From Mycobacterium sp. D16R12 (lineage in GTDB: Bacteria; Actinomycetota; Actinomycetes; Mycobacteriales; Mycobacteriaceae), in the NCBI RefSeq assembly GCF_002013465.1, contig NZ_MAFC01000020.1:1-64000 (forward strand): a stretch of DNA of 64,000 nt, written 5' to 3'. How positions within the stretch are numbered: position 1 is the first letter of the stretch; each line of letters begins with the position of its first letter. Shown here in pieces: positions 8,850 through 19,019 of this stretch. A program made the translations under genes and the position numbers. The notes under the pieces are model-generated. The model searched no databases, was not told the DNA's origin, and saw nothing but the letters and a program-made list of their open reading frames with translations.

Positions 8850-8882
8850 CGGCCAAGCATTGCCGGGGTTTCTGTCAGAAAG

Positions 8883-8916
8883 CTGTGACTGCGATACGGT
8901 CTCGTCTCGGTCACAG
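8883..8916. promoter_or_regulatory. Spaced inverted repeat between membrane protein and amidase genes
   Basis: CTGTGAC (8883-8889) and GTCACAG (8910-8916) are exact inverted 7-mers separated by 20 nt in the divergent intergenic region. They could be operator half-sites or a small stem; no known regulator consensus is matched. Confidence 0.3.
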
Positions 8917-8974
8917 TTCAACCTAGCCACATGTCCGAGCCCCGTACCCCAGGTTCGGGGCATACCTTTCCCGC

Positions 8975-9757
8975 GTGCAGACCTCCCCGTGCGGTCCCGC
9001 CAAGCGGTCCCGCTGCCTTTCGCGACGCGATGTCCTCAAGTACGCCTCGAGCGTGCCCGTCCTGTTGAGCATGCCGGCCATGCTCTCGACCGCCGCCCTG
9101 GCCCATGCCCAATCTCCCATCGCGGGCAAGATCGTCTTCCTCGATCCCGGCCACAACGGCGCCAACGACGGCTCGATCACCCGGCAGGTCAGTGACGGCC
9201 GGGGGCGCACCAAGGATTGCCAGACCAGCGGCACCGCAACTGATGCGGGCTTTCCCGAGCACACCTTCAACTGGAATGTGGTGTTGCACATCCGCCAGGC
9301 GCTCACCGGAGCCGGTGTGCGCACCGCACTCTCCCGCGGCAATGACAACGCGCTGGGACCATGCATCGACCAGCGTGCCGCTACCGGCAACTCCTTCAAG
9401 CCCGATGCGATTGTCAGCATCCATGCCGATGGCGGCCCCCGGGACGGTCGGGGATTTCATGTCAACTACTCGAATCCGCCCATCAACGAAGCGCAGGGGG
9501 CTCCGACGCTGCGTTTGGCCAGCACCATGCGCGATCAGCTCAAGGCCTCCGGATTCCAGCCGTCGACCTACCGTGGAAACGACGGCCTCTACGGACGTTC
9601 CGACCTGGCCGGGCTAAACCTGGCCCAGTACCCCGCAATCCTCATCGAGTGCGGAAACATGAAGAACGGCGACGACGCCGCGATGCTGTCCAGCTCGGAT
9701 GGCCAAGCCCGCCTGGCGGCGGCAATTGCTCAGGGCATAGCCCAATTCCTGAGCTGA
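8975..9757 (+). CDS. ami1: Tat-exported zinc N-acetylmuramoyl-L-alanine amidase (Rv3717/Ami1-like)
   Basis: Peptidoglycan amidase (amidase_3 fold) that cuts the bond between N-acetylmuramic acid and the stem peptide, acting in the periplasm. The N-terminus has a twin-arginine signal (LSRRDVLKYASS about residues 16-27, then a hydrophobic stretch ending AHAQS). The zinc ligands are visible as DPGHNG, a Glu in FPEHTFNWN and SIHADG, and the catalytic Glu in LIECGNMKN. At 260 residues it matches the compact M. tuberculosis Rv3717, which lacks cell-wall-binding domains. The GTG start lies right after the divergent promoter region; the gene ends 5 nt from convergent ltp2. Confidence 0.9.
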   Translation: MQTSPCGPAKRSRCLSRRDVLKYASSVPVLLSMPAMLSTAALAHAQSPIAGKIVFLDPGHNGANDGSITRQVSDGRGRTKDCQTSGTATDAGFPEHTFNWNVVLHIRQALTGAGVRTALSRGNDNALGPCIDQRAATGNSFKPDAIVSIHADGGPRDGRGFHVNYSNPPINEAQGAPTLRLASTMRDQLKASGFQPSTYRGNDGLYGRSDLAGLNLAQYPAILIECGNMKNGDDAAMLSSSDGQARLAAAIAQGIAQFLS

Positions 9758-9762
9758 GTCGA

Positions 9763-10923
9763 TCAGCCCAGGATCAGGCCGGACGTCGGGACGCCGGTGC
9801 CGGCGGTGACGAGGACGTGCTCAACATTGGGCACCTGGTTGACCGACGTGCCGCGCAGCTGACGTACGCCCTCGGCGATGCCGTTCATACCGTGAATGTA
9901 GGCCTCGCCGAGCTGACCACCGTGGGTGTTGATGGGCAGCTTGCCCCCCAGCTCGATGGCGCCGTTGGCAATGAAATCCTTGGCCTCGCCCTTACCGCAG
10001 AAACCCAGCTCTTCGAGCTGCAGCAGCGTGTACGGGGTGAAGTGGTCATAGAGGATCGCGGTCTGAATATCGTTGGGAGTCAAGCCTGATTGATCCCACA
10101 GCTGCCGACCGACCAGACCCATCTCGGGTAGTCCGAGCTCGTCGCGGTAGTACGAGTACATGGTGAACTGGTCCTCACCGGAGCCCTGGGCCGCGGCCTC
10201 GATGACCACCGGCCGGTTCTTGAGATCCTTGGCCCGCTCCGGCGTGGTCACCACGATGGCCACCCCGCCATCGCTCTCCTGGCAGCAATCCAGCAGCCGC
10301 ACCGGATCGGCGATCATCCGTGAATTCTGGTGGTCCTCGATGGTGATCGGCTTGCCGTAGAAGAATGCCTTCGGGTTGGTGGCCGCGTGCTTACGATCCG
10401 CCACCGACACCGCGCCGAAATCGGCGCTCGTGGCGCCGTATTCGTGCATGTACCGGCGAGCGATCATCGCCACCGAGGCCGCGGGCGTGCTCAGCCCGTG
10501 CGGGTATGACCAGCTGTACTCCACACCTCGCGAGTCAGCGGTCGAGCTCAGTCCGGTCATCACCTGACCGAACCGGAATTCGGAGCGTTCGTTGAATGCC
10601 CGGTATGCGACAACGACTTCCGCCACACCTGCGGCAACCGCCAACGCTGCCTGCTGCACCGTCGCTGCCGCGGCCCCGCCGCCGTAGCCGATCTGGCTGA
10701 AGAACTTGAGCTCGCCGACACCGGTCGAACGAGCGACTGCGGTCTCCAGGTTGGAGTCCATGGTGAAGGTCACCAAACCGTCGACGTCTGACGGCGACAG
10801 ACCTGCGTCGTCGAGCGCATCGTGCACCGCCTCGGCCGCCAGCCTCAGCTCGGATCGGCCCGACTTCTTCGAGAAATCGGTGGCACCGATACCGGCGATA
10901 TGGGCCTTACCCGACAAGCTCAC
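9763..10923 (-). CDS. ltp2: Ltp2, thiolase-fold retro-aldolase for the propionyl side chain
   Basis: Thiolase-superfamily protein that, with the DUF35 domain of ChsH2, performs the retro-aldol cleavage releasing propionyl-CoA from the 17-hydroxy-3-oxo side-chain CoA, giving androstenedione or androstadienedione. At 386 residues it equals the M. tuberculosis protein. The thiolase-like N- and C-halves are present (IAGIGATDFSK at the start, THGGQLGEAYIHGMNG near residue 340), and the canonical thiolase nucleophile Cys is not obvious, as expected for this branch. The GTG start overlaps the chsH1 stop (GTGA). Last gene of the cyp125 operon. Confidence 0.95.
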   Translation of the reverse strand: MSLSGKAHIAGIGATDFSKKSGRSELRLAAEAVHDALDDAGLSPSDVDGLVTFTMDSNLETAVARSTGVGELKFFSQIGYGGGAAAATVQQAALAVAAGVAEVVVAYRAFNERSEFRFGQVMTGLSSTADSRGVEYSWSYPHGLSTPAASVAMIARRYMHEYGATSADFGAVSVADRKHAATNPKAFFYGKPITIEDHQNSRMIADPVRLLDCCQESDGGVAIVVTTPERAKDLKNRPVVIEAAAQGSGEDQFTMYSYYRDELGLPEMGLVGRQLWDQSGLTPNDIQTAILYDHFTPYTLLQLEELGFCGKGEAKDFIANGAIELGGKLPINTHGGQLGEAYIHGMNGIAEGVRQLRGTSVNQVPNVEHVLVTAGTGVPTSGLILG

Positions 10924-11312
10924 GCGCTTGCTCCGATCGTCAGCTTGACCTTGGCGGTGACGTGCGCGCCAAGGCTGTTGTTGCCCACCACATCCACTTC
11001 CACCACACCGTCCTCGACGGCCGTCACCTCACCGGTGAACACGGTGGTGTCGTAGGCGTACCACGGCACACCCAGGCGCAACGAAATGGACTTCACCCGC
11101 GCGGAAGGTCCGGCCCAGTCGGTGACAAATCGCTCGACCAGACCGGTGTCGGACAGGATGTTGATGAAGATGTCCTTGGATCCCTTGGCCTGAGCCAGGT
11201 CTCGGTCGTGATGCACATCCTGGAAGTCACGCGTCGCGAGTGCGGTCGACACAATGAACGTCGGGGTGCCCTCGAGTTTCAGCTCGGGCAGCTTCTCACC
11301 GATGCTCGTCAT
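10920..11312 (-). CDS. chsH1: ChsH1, MaoC-like hydratase subunit
   Basis: Small hotdog-fold subunit (130 residues) of the ChsH1-ChsH2 hydratase, which hydrates the steroid 17-propenoyl-CoA double bond. The catalytic Asp/His pair lies in the FQDVHHDRDLA segment (about residues 30-40), so this subunit supplies the active site. The start is the ATG at 11312 (MTSIGEK), which overlaps the chsH2 stop as ATGA and has GGGAGG upstream; the frame opens much further up but that part is antisense-like within chsH2. Gene order chsH2-chsH1-ltp2 is exactly that of M. tuberculosis. Confidence 0.95.
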   Translation of the reverse strand: MTSIGEKLPELKLEGTPTFIVSTALATRDFQDVHHDRDLAQAKGSKDIFINILSDTGLVERFVTDWAGPSARVKSISLRLGVPWYAYDTTVFTGEVTAVEDGVVEVDVVGNNSLGAHVTAKVKLTIGASA

Positions 11313-12259
11313 GCTGCCTCCCATGCGTACAGAGTCCACGCCGGGCTCTCGCCGTCGGCCGGGAAGTCCAGATACGTCACCTGAACCGGCAATCCGATCT
11401 GAACATCGTCGGGCGACACCCCTCGCAGCTCGCCCAGCATCCGAACACCCTCTTCGAGTTCCACCAGCGCGATCACAAAAGGCAGTGTGCGACCGGGCAC
11501 CTGAGGAGCGTGATGCACCACGTAGCTGTACACGGTCCCCAGGCCGCCGGCCACCTGATACTCGATGGGAGCGTCTTTGTCCTGCCACACCGCGGGCACC
11601 GGCGGATGCTGCAATGAACCGTCGGGGCGCTGCTGCAGCCGCAGCTCATGTGCCGCGACGCCCTCCCAGAAGTACGCGCTATCGCGTGACCACGACGGGC
11701 GCATCAGTTTCGATGGATCGAGATCCTCCGGTACGTTGGCCGCCTTCTTGGCACCTGGGCGGAACTTCATGATGCGCCAGTTCATTTCATTGACAAGCTC
11801 GTCACCCACATGCCACTCGGCGTGGATGTTGATGAACCAGCTCTCACCGAGCGCTGTCTGCTTCGGCCCGAAGACCTCGGTCACTTCGTTGGTGGTGGTG
11901 ACGTGCTCACCCAGCTGCAGATAACGGTGATAGATCTGCTCATAGTTGGTGGCGACCACCGACTCGTAGCCCGCCGTATCCAACAGCTCCATCACCCGGC
12001 CCAACGGATCGTCTCCGGAGCGCTCGCCGTACAACCCGGCCATGGTCCACACCTGTGCCATTGCCGGGGGCGCGACGATGCCGGGATGACCCGCCCCGCG
12101 GGCAGCCGCCTCGTCGACGTAGACGGGGTTGCGATCGCCCATCGCCTCGACCCAGTTGTTGATCATGGCCTGGTTCACCGGATCCCGTGCCACCCGCGGG
12201 GCACTGGGGCCGTCGGCCTTGATCTTGGAAAAGCCTTCCTGGATATCCAGCACGCTCAT
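11309..12259 (-). CDS. chsH2: ChsH2, MaoC-like plus DUF35 bifunctional subunit
   Basis: Partner of ChsH1 and of Ltp2. The N-terminal region (about residues 1-180) is a MaoC-like hotdog with MGDRNPVYVDEAAA, which binds the CoA ester. The C-terminal region (from about 190) is a DUF35 OB-fold domain that activates the Ltp2 aldolase. I use the ATG at 12259 (MSVLDIQEGF, 316 residues). A GTG at 12292 overlapping the chsE2 stop as GTGA would add 11 residues and is a serious alternative, because GTGA or ATGA overlaps recur throughout this operon. Confidence 0.93.
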   Translation of the reverse strand: MSVLDIQEGFSKIKADGPSAPRVARDPVNQAMINNWVEAMGDRNPVYVDEAAARGAGHPGIVAPPAMAQVWTMAGLYGERSGDDPLGRVMELLDTAGYESVVATNYEQIYHRYLQLGEHVTTTNEVTEVFGPKQTALGESWFINIHAEWHVGDELVNEMNWRIMKFRPGAKKAANVPEDLDPSKLMRPSWSRDSAYFWEGVAAHELRLQQRPDGSLQHPPVPAVWQDKDAPIEYQVAGGLGTVYSYVVHHAPQVPGRTLPFVIALVELEEGVRMLGELRGVSPDDVQIGLPVQVTYLDFPADGESPAWTLYAWEAA

Positions 12260-12288
12260 ACCTACCCGTTCTTCGCGCAAGTCGCTCG

Positions 12289-13452
12289 TCACCGCGGAAC
12301 CCTGGGCGTGCCCAGTCCTGCCGTCGACACCATCTCGCGCATCACCTCGTTCACGCCGCCACCGAAGGTGATCACCAGGTGGCGCTTAGTCTGTGCATCA
12401 AGCCATTCCAGCGTCTCGGCGGTGTTCGCGTCCGCAGGATCGCCATAGCGGCCCACGGCACCCTCACTGAGTCGGCCGAGCTTCTGAATCCATTCGGTGG
12501 CAAGGATTTTCGTCGCAGCAGCATCGGCCATGCTGATGTCGTCGCCCGACGAGGCCACCTGCCAGTTGAGCAGCTCGTTGAGCCGCCACACGGCCTTCAT
12601 TTCGCCCAGGACTCGGCGCACATCCTCATGTGACAGCGGCGCCACGCCATCGGGCCCTGGCTTGGCGGCCCACTCGTAGACACGGTCGTACATGCCCGCG
12701 ATCCGGCCGGATGGGCCAAGCGAAACCCGCTCATGGTTCAGCTGAGTGGTGATGAGCTTCCAGCCCAGGTTCTCCTCGCCCACCAGCATGTCCACCGGAA
12801 CCCGTACATCGGAGTAGTAGGTGGCGTTGGTGTGGTGCGCGCCGTCATTGGTGATGATGGGCGTCCACGAGTAGCCGGGATCCTTGGTGTCGACGATCAG
12901 AATTGAGATGCCCTTGTGCTTAGGGGCGCTCGGGTCCGTGCGGCAGGCCAGCCAGATGTATTGGGCCTGGTGTGCACCGGTGGTGAAGATCTTCTGCCCG
13001 TTGACGATGTAGTGGTCACCGTCGCGCACCGCGCTGGTACGCAAAGACGCCAAGTCAGTGCCTGCCTCCGGTTCGGTATACCCAATGGCGAAATGGATTT
13101 CACCTGCCAGGATTCCGGGCAGAAACTTCTTCTTCTGCTCTTCGGTGCCGTACTTCTGCAGGGTCGGACCAACGGTCTGCAGCGTCACCAGGGGCATCGG
13201 CACGTCAGCACGGATGACCTCATTCATGAAGATCTGCTGCTCCAGTGGACCGAACCCATGCCCGCCGTACTCCTTGGGCCATCCGACACCGAGCCAGCCG
13301 TCCTGGCCCATACGGCGCACAACGGCCTCATAGGACGAGCTGTGTCGATCGAGCATCATGCCGCGGGTCTCATCGGCGGTGACGAGGTTCGAGAAGTACT
13401 GTCGCAGATCGCTTTGCAACTTCGCCTGTTCCGGCGTGAGGTCAATCAGCAT
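12289..13452 (-). CDS. chsE2: Acyl-CoA dehydrogenase FadE29/ChsE2
   Basis: One subunit of the α2β2 ChsE1-ChsE2 dehydrogenase that desaturates the 3-carbon sterol side chain (17-propanoyl-CoA). At 387 residues it has the complete acyl-CoA dehydrogenase fold: N-terminal helical domain, YTEPEAGTDLASL flavin/substrate loop (about residues 127-139), NGQKIFTTGA β-domain and C-terminal helices with the FGGGVNEV loop. The ATG at 13450-13452 has AGGAG at proper distance; the GTG one codon up is less likely. It lies 9 nt after chsE1 and overlaps the chsH2 start region. Confidence 0.94.
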   Translation of the reverse strand: MLIDLTPEQAKLQSDLRQYFSNLVTADETRGMMLDRHSSSYEAVVRRMGQDGWLGVGWPKEYGGHGFGPLEQQIFMNEVIRADVPMPLVTLQTVGPTLQKYGTEEQKKKFLPGILAGEIHFAIGYTEPEAGTDLASLRTSAVRDGDHYIVNGQKIFTTGAHQAQYIWLACRTDPSAPKHKGISILIVDTKDPGYSWTPIITNDGAHHTNATYYSDVRVPVDMLVGEENLGWKLITTQLNHERVSLGPSGRIAGMYDRVYEWAAKPGPDGVAPLSHEDVRRVLGEMKAVWRLNELLNWQVASSGDDISMADAAATKILATEWIQKLGRLSEGAVGRYGDPADANTAETLEWLDAQTKRHLVITFGGGVNEVMREMVSTAGLGTPRVPR

Positions 13453-13461
13453 CACTGGCTC

Positions 13462-14523
13462 CTAAACCTGCGCCGCGGCAAGAACGTCCAGGCGCTCGGA
13501 GGACCCGCCGACCAGGCGGCTCAGGTCCTTGATCGTCGAGTAATAACGGTTCATCGGGTACGTGATATCAACGCCGAGACCGCCATGAAGGTGGTGGCAG
13601 ATCTGCATGACTCGCTGCGCCTCCGAGGCCAGCCAGAATGCGACGATGTCGAGATCCTCGGTCGCGTCAAGACCCGCCGAGAGACGCCACACCGCAGAGG
13701 TGACACCGAGGTTCAGCGTCCGGGAAACCACGTACACGTCCGCCAGTTGCTGCGAGACTGCCTGGAAGGTGGCCAACGGCTTGCCGAACTGCACCCGGTT
13801 CGACACATGATCGGCCGTCAGACGCAACGCGCCGGAGACCAATCCGTCCGCATAGGAGCCGATCGCCGCCAGGGCAAACTGGTTCACCTGCGCAACAGAT
13901 CCGCGTAAGACATCTGAATCGGGCACCGACGCGTCGGCAAAAGTCACCGCGTACTCGGCGGCCTTACTGGCGGTCGGTGTCCGGGCGATCGTCACGCCCG
14001 GAGTGTTAGGTGCCACCACAACGACGCCGTTGTCGGTGGTGACAAGTATCCAATTCGCCTCGGCCGCATGCAGAACGCCGATCTTGCGGCCGTTCAACAG
14101 CAGCGAGGACCCATCACGTACGGCAGAAACCGACGGCGACGAAGGTAACGCGGATCCGGGCTCATCGAGCGCCGCGGTGAGTATTCCGCCAGAGCCGACG
14201 CCTTCGAGGAACCGGCCCTGCTGCTCCTCAGAGGCCAGCTCCACCAGGGGTACCACGCCGAATCCGAGCGTCGCCAGCGCCGGCGTCAACGCGCCGTGCT
14301 TACCTAGCACCCGCAACGCCACCGACACCTCGGACAGACCCAGTCCGTCACCACCCAGCCGTTCGGGAAGGGCGAGGTTCAGGACACCGTTGGCAGCCAG
14401 CGACTGCCACAATCCGTCGTCGTATCCGACCGCGGGCACCACACCGATGAACTCACGATCGGCGAGCACCGCTTCGACCACATCAGAGACAGCCTGCTGC
14501 TCCTCTGCGAAAGCGAAATCCAT
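13462..14523 (-). CDS. chsE1: Acyl-CoA dehydrogenase FadE28/ChsE1
   Basis: Second subunit of the ChsE1-ChsE2 heterotetramer. The 353-residue protein is shorter than typical acyl-CoA dehydrogenases and its middle domain is degenerate, as in other mycobacterial cholesterol β-subunits. The C-terminal helical domain is well preserved (VQFGKPLATFQAVSQQLADV, about residues 235-254; HHLHGGLGVD near 310). It begins 23 nt after the cyp125 stop and is followed by chsE2, so the two subunits are made together from the cyp125 promoter. Confidence 0.93.
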   Translation of the reverse strand: MDFAFAEEQQAVSDVVEAVLADREFIGVVPAVGYDDGLWQSLAANGVLNLALPERLGGDGLGLSEVSVALRVLGKHGALTPALATLGFGVVPLVELASEEQQGRFLEGVGSGGILTAALDEPGSALPSSPSVSAVRDGSSLLLNGRKIGVLHAAEANWILVTTDNGVVVVAPNTPGVTIARTPTASKAAEYAVTFADASVPDSDVLRGSVAQVNQFALAAIGSYADGLVSGALRLTADHVSNRVQFGKPLATFQAVSQQLADVYVVSRTLNLGVTSAVWRLSAGLDATEDLDIVAFWLASEAQRVMQICHHLHGGLGVDITYPMNRYYSTIKDLSRLVGGSSERLDVLAAAQV

Positions 14524-14546
14524 AGCGTGCGTGTCCTTTTAGCTAA

Positions 14547-15806
14547 TTACTGCAGAACCGGGCAACCGCTGGCGCCGTTGAAGTCAACCTGCCAGTGCTT
14601 GATGCCGTTGAGCCAGCCGGACTGCAACCGCTTCGGATCGCCGGCCGGAGCCAGGTTCGGCATGTGATCGGCGATGGCGTTGAACATCAGGTTGATGGTC
14701 AGCCGGGCCAGGTTTGCGCCGATGCAGAAATGTGCACCGCTGCCACCGAATCCCATGTGCGGGTTGGGGTTACGCATCACGTTGAAGCTGAACGGATCCT
14801 CGAAGACCTCTTCATCGAAGTTGGCGCTGCGGTACATCATGACCACGCGCTGACCCTTCTTGATCTGCACGCCACTGAGCTCGGTGTCTTCGAGCGCAGT
14901 CCGCTGGAAGGACGTCACAGGGGTGGCCCAGCGCACGATCTCGTCGGCCGCGGTCTCGGGACGCTCCTTCTTGTACAGCTCCCACTGCTCCGGGAACTGC
15001 GTAAAGGCCATCATGCCCTGGGTGATCGAGTTGCGTGAGGTCTCGTTACCGGCGACCGCGAGCATGATCACGAAGAAGCCGAACTCGTCATCGGAGAGCT
15101 TGCCCTCGCCCTCGACCTCGGCGTTGATGAGCGTGGTCACGATGTCCTCGCCCGGGTTCTCGGACTTCTGCTTCGCCATCTCCATCGAGTAGGCCAGGAT
15201 CTCCATCGAAGACGCCGCCGGATCGATGTGCGAGAACTCGGGGTCGTCGTACGACGTCATCTCGTTGGACCAGTTGAAGAGCTTGCCCCGGTCCTCGATG
15301 GGCACCCCGAGTAGACCGGCGATGGCCTGCAGTGGCAACTCGCAGGACACCTGCTCAACGAAGTCACCGGTGCCGCTCGCGGCCGCGTTCTTCGCGATCT
15401 GTTGCGCGCGCTCGTTCAGCTCGTCGCGCAGCCGGCCGATCGCGCGCGGGGTGAAACCGCGGGAGATGATCTTGCGCAGCCGCGTGTGGTGCGGTGCGTC
15501 CATGTTGAGCATGACGTAGCGCTGCAGCTCGATGGCCTCGCGGGTGATGTCGTCCTGGAATCGCGGGATGGCGGTGTTTTCCCAGCTGGAGAAGACATCG
15601 CTGCGCAGGGACACCTCCTTGACGTCCTTGTGCTTGGAGACGACCCAGTAGCCGCCGTCGTTGAACCCGCCGATGCCGTCGGGCTGCTCCTGCCACCAAA
15701 TGGGAGCCGTCTTCCGTAGCTCCTTGAGCTCCTCGATCGGGAGCCGTTCTGCGTAGATCTCCGGGTCGGTGAAGTCGAATCCGGCGGGAAGGCTGGGGTG
15801 CACCAC
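14547..15806 (-). CDS. cyp125: Steroid C26/C27-monooxygenase CYP125
   Basis: Cytochrome P450 that oxidises the terminal carbon of the cholesterol/cholestenone side chain to the carboxylic acid, the entry point for side-chain β-oxidation. The 419-residue protein shows the I-helix oxygen motif AGNETSR, the ExxR pair in DEIVRWATP and the heme loop FGGSGAHFCIGANLAR with the axial Cys. The GTG start has GGAG upstream; a second GTG follows immediately. First gene of the cyp125-chsE1-chsE2-chsH2-chsH1-ltp2 operon and divergent from fadA5, with two KstR boxes between them. Confidence 0.96.
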   Translation of the reverse strand: MVHPSLPAGFDFTDPEIYAERLPIEELKELRKTAPIWWQEQPDGIGGFNDGGYWVVSKHKDVKEVSLRSDVFSSWENTAIPRFQDDITREAIELQRYVMLNMDAPHHTRLRKIISRGFTPRAIGRLRDELNERAQQIAKNAAASGTGDFVEQVSCELPLQAIAGLLGVPIEDRGKLFNWSNEMTSYDDPEFSHIDPAASSMEILAYSMEMAKQKSENPGEDIVTTLINAEVEGEGKLSDDEFGFFVIMLAVAGNETSRNSITQGMMAFTQFPEQWELYKKERPETAADEIVRWATPVTSFQRTALEDTELSGVQIKKGQRVVMMYRSANFDEEVFEDPFSFNVMRNPNPHMGFGGSGAHFCIGANLARLTINLMFNAIADHMPNLAPAGDPKRLQSGWLNGIKHWQVDFNGASGCPVLQ

Positions 15807-15879
15807 GTTGAACTCCTATGGCCTTTCAGGGCGTCATTCTGGGACGATCTTGTTAGAGCATCTAGTGAGAGCCGAGTGA

Positions 15880-17184
<1,305 letters not shown>

Positions 17185-17198
17185 CAGCTCACCGAAGG

Positions 17199-17228
17199 GC
17201 CCCCGGCATCACGGTGCCGGGGGCTTTC
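17199..17228. terminator. Intrinsic terminator between fadA5 and the CYP125 paralogue
   Basis: Perfect 10-bp stem GCCCCCGGCA / TGCCGGGGGC (17199-17208 and 17215-17224) with loop TCACGG, followed by TTTC on the plus strand. It sits between two convergent genes and probably ends transcription in both directions. Confidence 0.85.
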
Positions 17229-17231
17229 TCG

Positions 17232-18500
17232 TCAGCTCGCCCGGCCTGGCGGAACCGCCCGCTCCCCCGAGAAACCGGCCGGACAGAAGTCGACCTCCCA
17301 GTGCTTCACCCCGTTGAGCCATCCCGAACGCAGCCTGTCGGGCTCACCCGCCGACGCAAGGTCGGGCATGTGGTCCGCGATGGCGTTGAACATGAGGTTG
17401 ATGGTCATGCGGGCCAGATTGGCACCAACGCAGTGGTGCTCGCCGCTTCCCCCGAATCCCACGTGCGGGTTGGGGTTTCGCATGATGTCGAAGGAGAAAG
17501 GATCCTCGAAGACTTCCTCGTCGAAGTTCGCGCTGCGGTACATCATGACCACGCGCTGCCCCTTCTTGATCCGCACGCCACCAAGCTCGGTGTCCTCCAG
17601 CGCAGTCCGCTGAAACGAGGTGACCGGTGTTGCCCAGCGCACGATCTCGTCGGCGGCAGACTCGGGGCGTTCCCTCTTGTACAGGTCCCACTGCTCCGGG
17701 AACTGAGTGAAGGCATGCATGCCATGCGTGATGGAGTTGCGGGTCGTCTCGTTGCCCGCCACCGCCAACAGCATGACGAAGAACCCGAACTCGTCATCGG
17801 ATAGTTTCTGGCCGTCGATATCGGCATTCACCAGGTCGGTGCAGATATCGGGACCGGGCTCCGTGGCCTTGCGGGCCGCAACTCCCATGGCGTACATCAG
17901 CAACTCGGTGCTGGCGATGGCGCTGTCATCCTCACCATCGTCCGAACCGACCAGCCTGTTGGACCAATCGAAGAGCCGCTCGCGCTCATCCAATGGCGTA
18001 CCCATCAAGCCCGCGATGGCTTGCAACGGAAGCTCGCAGGCCACCTGCTCCACAAAGTCTCCGTGCCGCGTCTGTGCCGCCGCCCTCGCGATGCCTTGCG
18101 CCCGGGTGTTGAGATCGTCGCGGAGTCGGTTCACCGCCCGCGGCGTGAACCCTCGGCTGATGATGTGCCGCAACCTGCTGTGCCGCGGCGGGTCCATGTT
18201 GAGCATGATCAAACGCGTCGCATCGATCCGCTCGCGTGGAGTGGTCGATGAATAGCGAGGTATCGCGGTGTTCTGCTCGCTGGAGAAAACATCACATCGA
18301 AGCGAGATCTCTTTGACATCTTTGTGTTTGGACACCACCCAGAAGCCATCATCATCGAACCCGGCAACCCCGCGCTCGGTGTGGTTCCACCAGATCGGTT
18401 GAGTATGGCGCAGCTCGGCGAGCTCACCCTCCGGGATCCCGTGCACAAAAAGGTCGGGATCCGTGAAATCGATATTCACGGGAAGGTTGGGATGTACCAC
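17232..18500 (-). CDS. CYP125-like cytochrome P450 (paralogue of the neighbouring cyp125)
   Basis: P450 of 422 residues that is colinear with the adjacent CYP125 over its whole length, including the start (MVHPNLP versus MVHPSLP), AGNETTR I-helix, DEIVRWATPVTSF and heme loop FGGSGEHHCVGANLAR. It is therefore a probable second sterol side-chain hydroxylase. Residues differ in the B-C region, so its substrate preference may differ. The GTG start has a very strong AGGAGG, and an 18-bp palindromic KstR box lies about 100 nt upstream. M. tuberculosis has no second copy at this place. Confidence 0.92.
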   Translation of the reverse strand: MVHPNLPVNIDFTDPDLFVHGIPEGELAELRHTQPIWWNHTERGVAGFDDDGFWVVSKHKDVKEISLRCDVFSSEQNTAIPRYSSTTPRERIDATRLIMLNMDPPRHSRLRHIISRGFTPRAVNRLRDDLNTRAQGIARAAAQTRHGDFVEQVACELPLQAIAGLMGTPLDERERLFDWSNRLVGSDDGEDDSAIASTELLMYAMGVAARKATEPGPDICTDLVNADIDGQKLSDDEFGFFVMLLAVAGNETTRNSITHGMHAFTQFPEQWDLYKRERPESAADEIVRWATPVTSFQRTALEDTELGGVRIKKGQRVVMMYRSANFDEEVFEDPFSFDIMRNPNPHVGFGGSGEHHCVGANLARMTINLMFNAIADHMPDLASAGEPDRLRSGWLNGVKHWEVDFCPAGFSGERAVPPGRAS

Positions 18501-18602
18501 GCCGTACCTCCTGGCCTGTGATGCATTTCACTAATGGCTCTAGTGGCAGTGAAGCACAGAAATCGACCCCAGGACAAGGGTGCGCGGTGGAAAAACCCCA
18601 GA

Positions 18603-18620
18603 TCTAGAACGCGTTCTAGA
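18603..18620. promoter_or_regulatory. KstR operator, perfect 18-bp palindrome
   Basis: The 14-mer TAGAACGCGTTCTA (18605-18618) fits the KstR consensus exactly, and symmetry extends to TCTAGA ends, making an 18-bp perfect palindrome. It lies about 100 nt upstream of the CYP125 paralogue and overlaps the stop codon of the gene in front of it (18616-18618). Confidence 0.88.
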
Positions 18621-19002
18621 CGCGAGACAGCTTCGGGACGAAGATGGCCCGGATGTGGTGGATCCGGGGATCATCCGCCGGAATTTTGAACGTCTCGTCC
18701 ACTTTGGCGACGACACGCCACCCGGCAACCTTCGCCTTGGTTTCGATCACGAAACTCGCGACGACGTTCTCCCCTTCGACACGGAACTGCCGGTTGGAGG
18801 CGGCGGCGATCAGGCGGAACTGCGGACCGTTGTTCAGGCTGCGCCGCAAGTGATCTCCGGAGAATCCGGTCTTGACACCCTGCTCGATCCGCACGCAATC
18901 CGGAGCGAACGGCACCGCGTCCGCCTGGTGTGTGACGAGGGCTTCGATGTATGCATTCGCTGCGGCAATACGCAGTTCGTCTGAGGCTCCAGGTGTTGAC
19001 AC
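18616..19002 (-). CDS. Small NTF2/SnoaL-like protein of unknown function
   Basis: Predicted 128-residue single-domain protein starting at a GTG (19000-19002). The pattern (helical N-terminus ANAYIEALVTHQADAVPFAPDCVRIEQG, a LRRSLNNGPQF linker, then alternating strands ENVVASFVIETKAKVAGWRV) is that of the cone-shaped NTF2-like fold used by steroid isomerases and hydratases. I name no reaction. It is divergent from ddn by 17 nt and is followed by the KstR-boxed CYP125 paralogue. The stop codon lies inside that KstR box. The longer frame upstream is only the antisense of the ddn repeat. Confidence 0.72.
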   Translation of the reverse strand: MSTPGASDELRIAAANAYIEALVTHQADAVPFAPDCVRIEQGVKTGFSGDHLRRSLNNGPQFRLIAAASNRQFRVEGENVVASFVIETKAKVAGWRVVAKVDETFKIPADDPRIHHIRAIFVPKLSRV

Positions 19003-19019
19003 CCTCGTAGCATAGGGCC

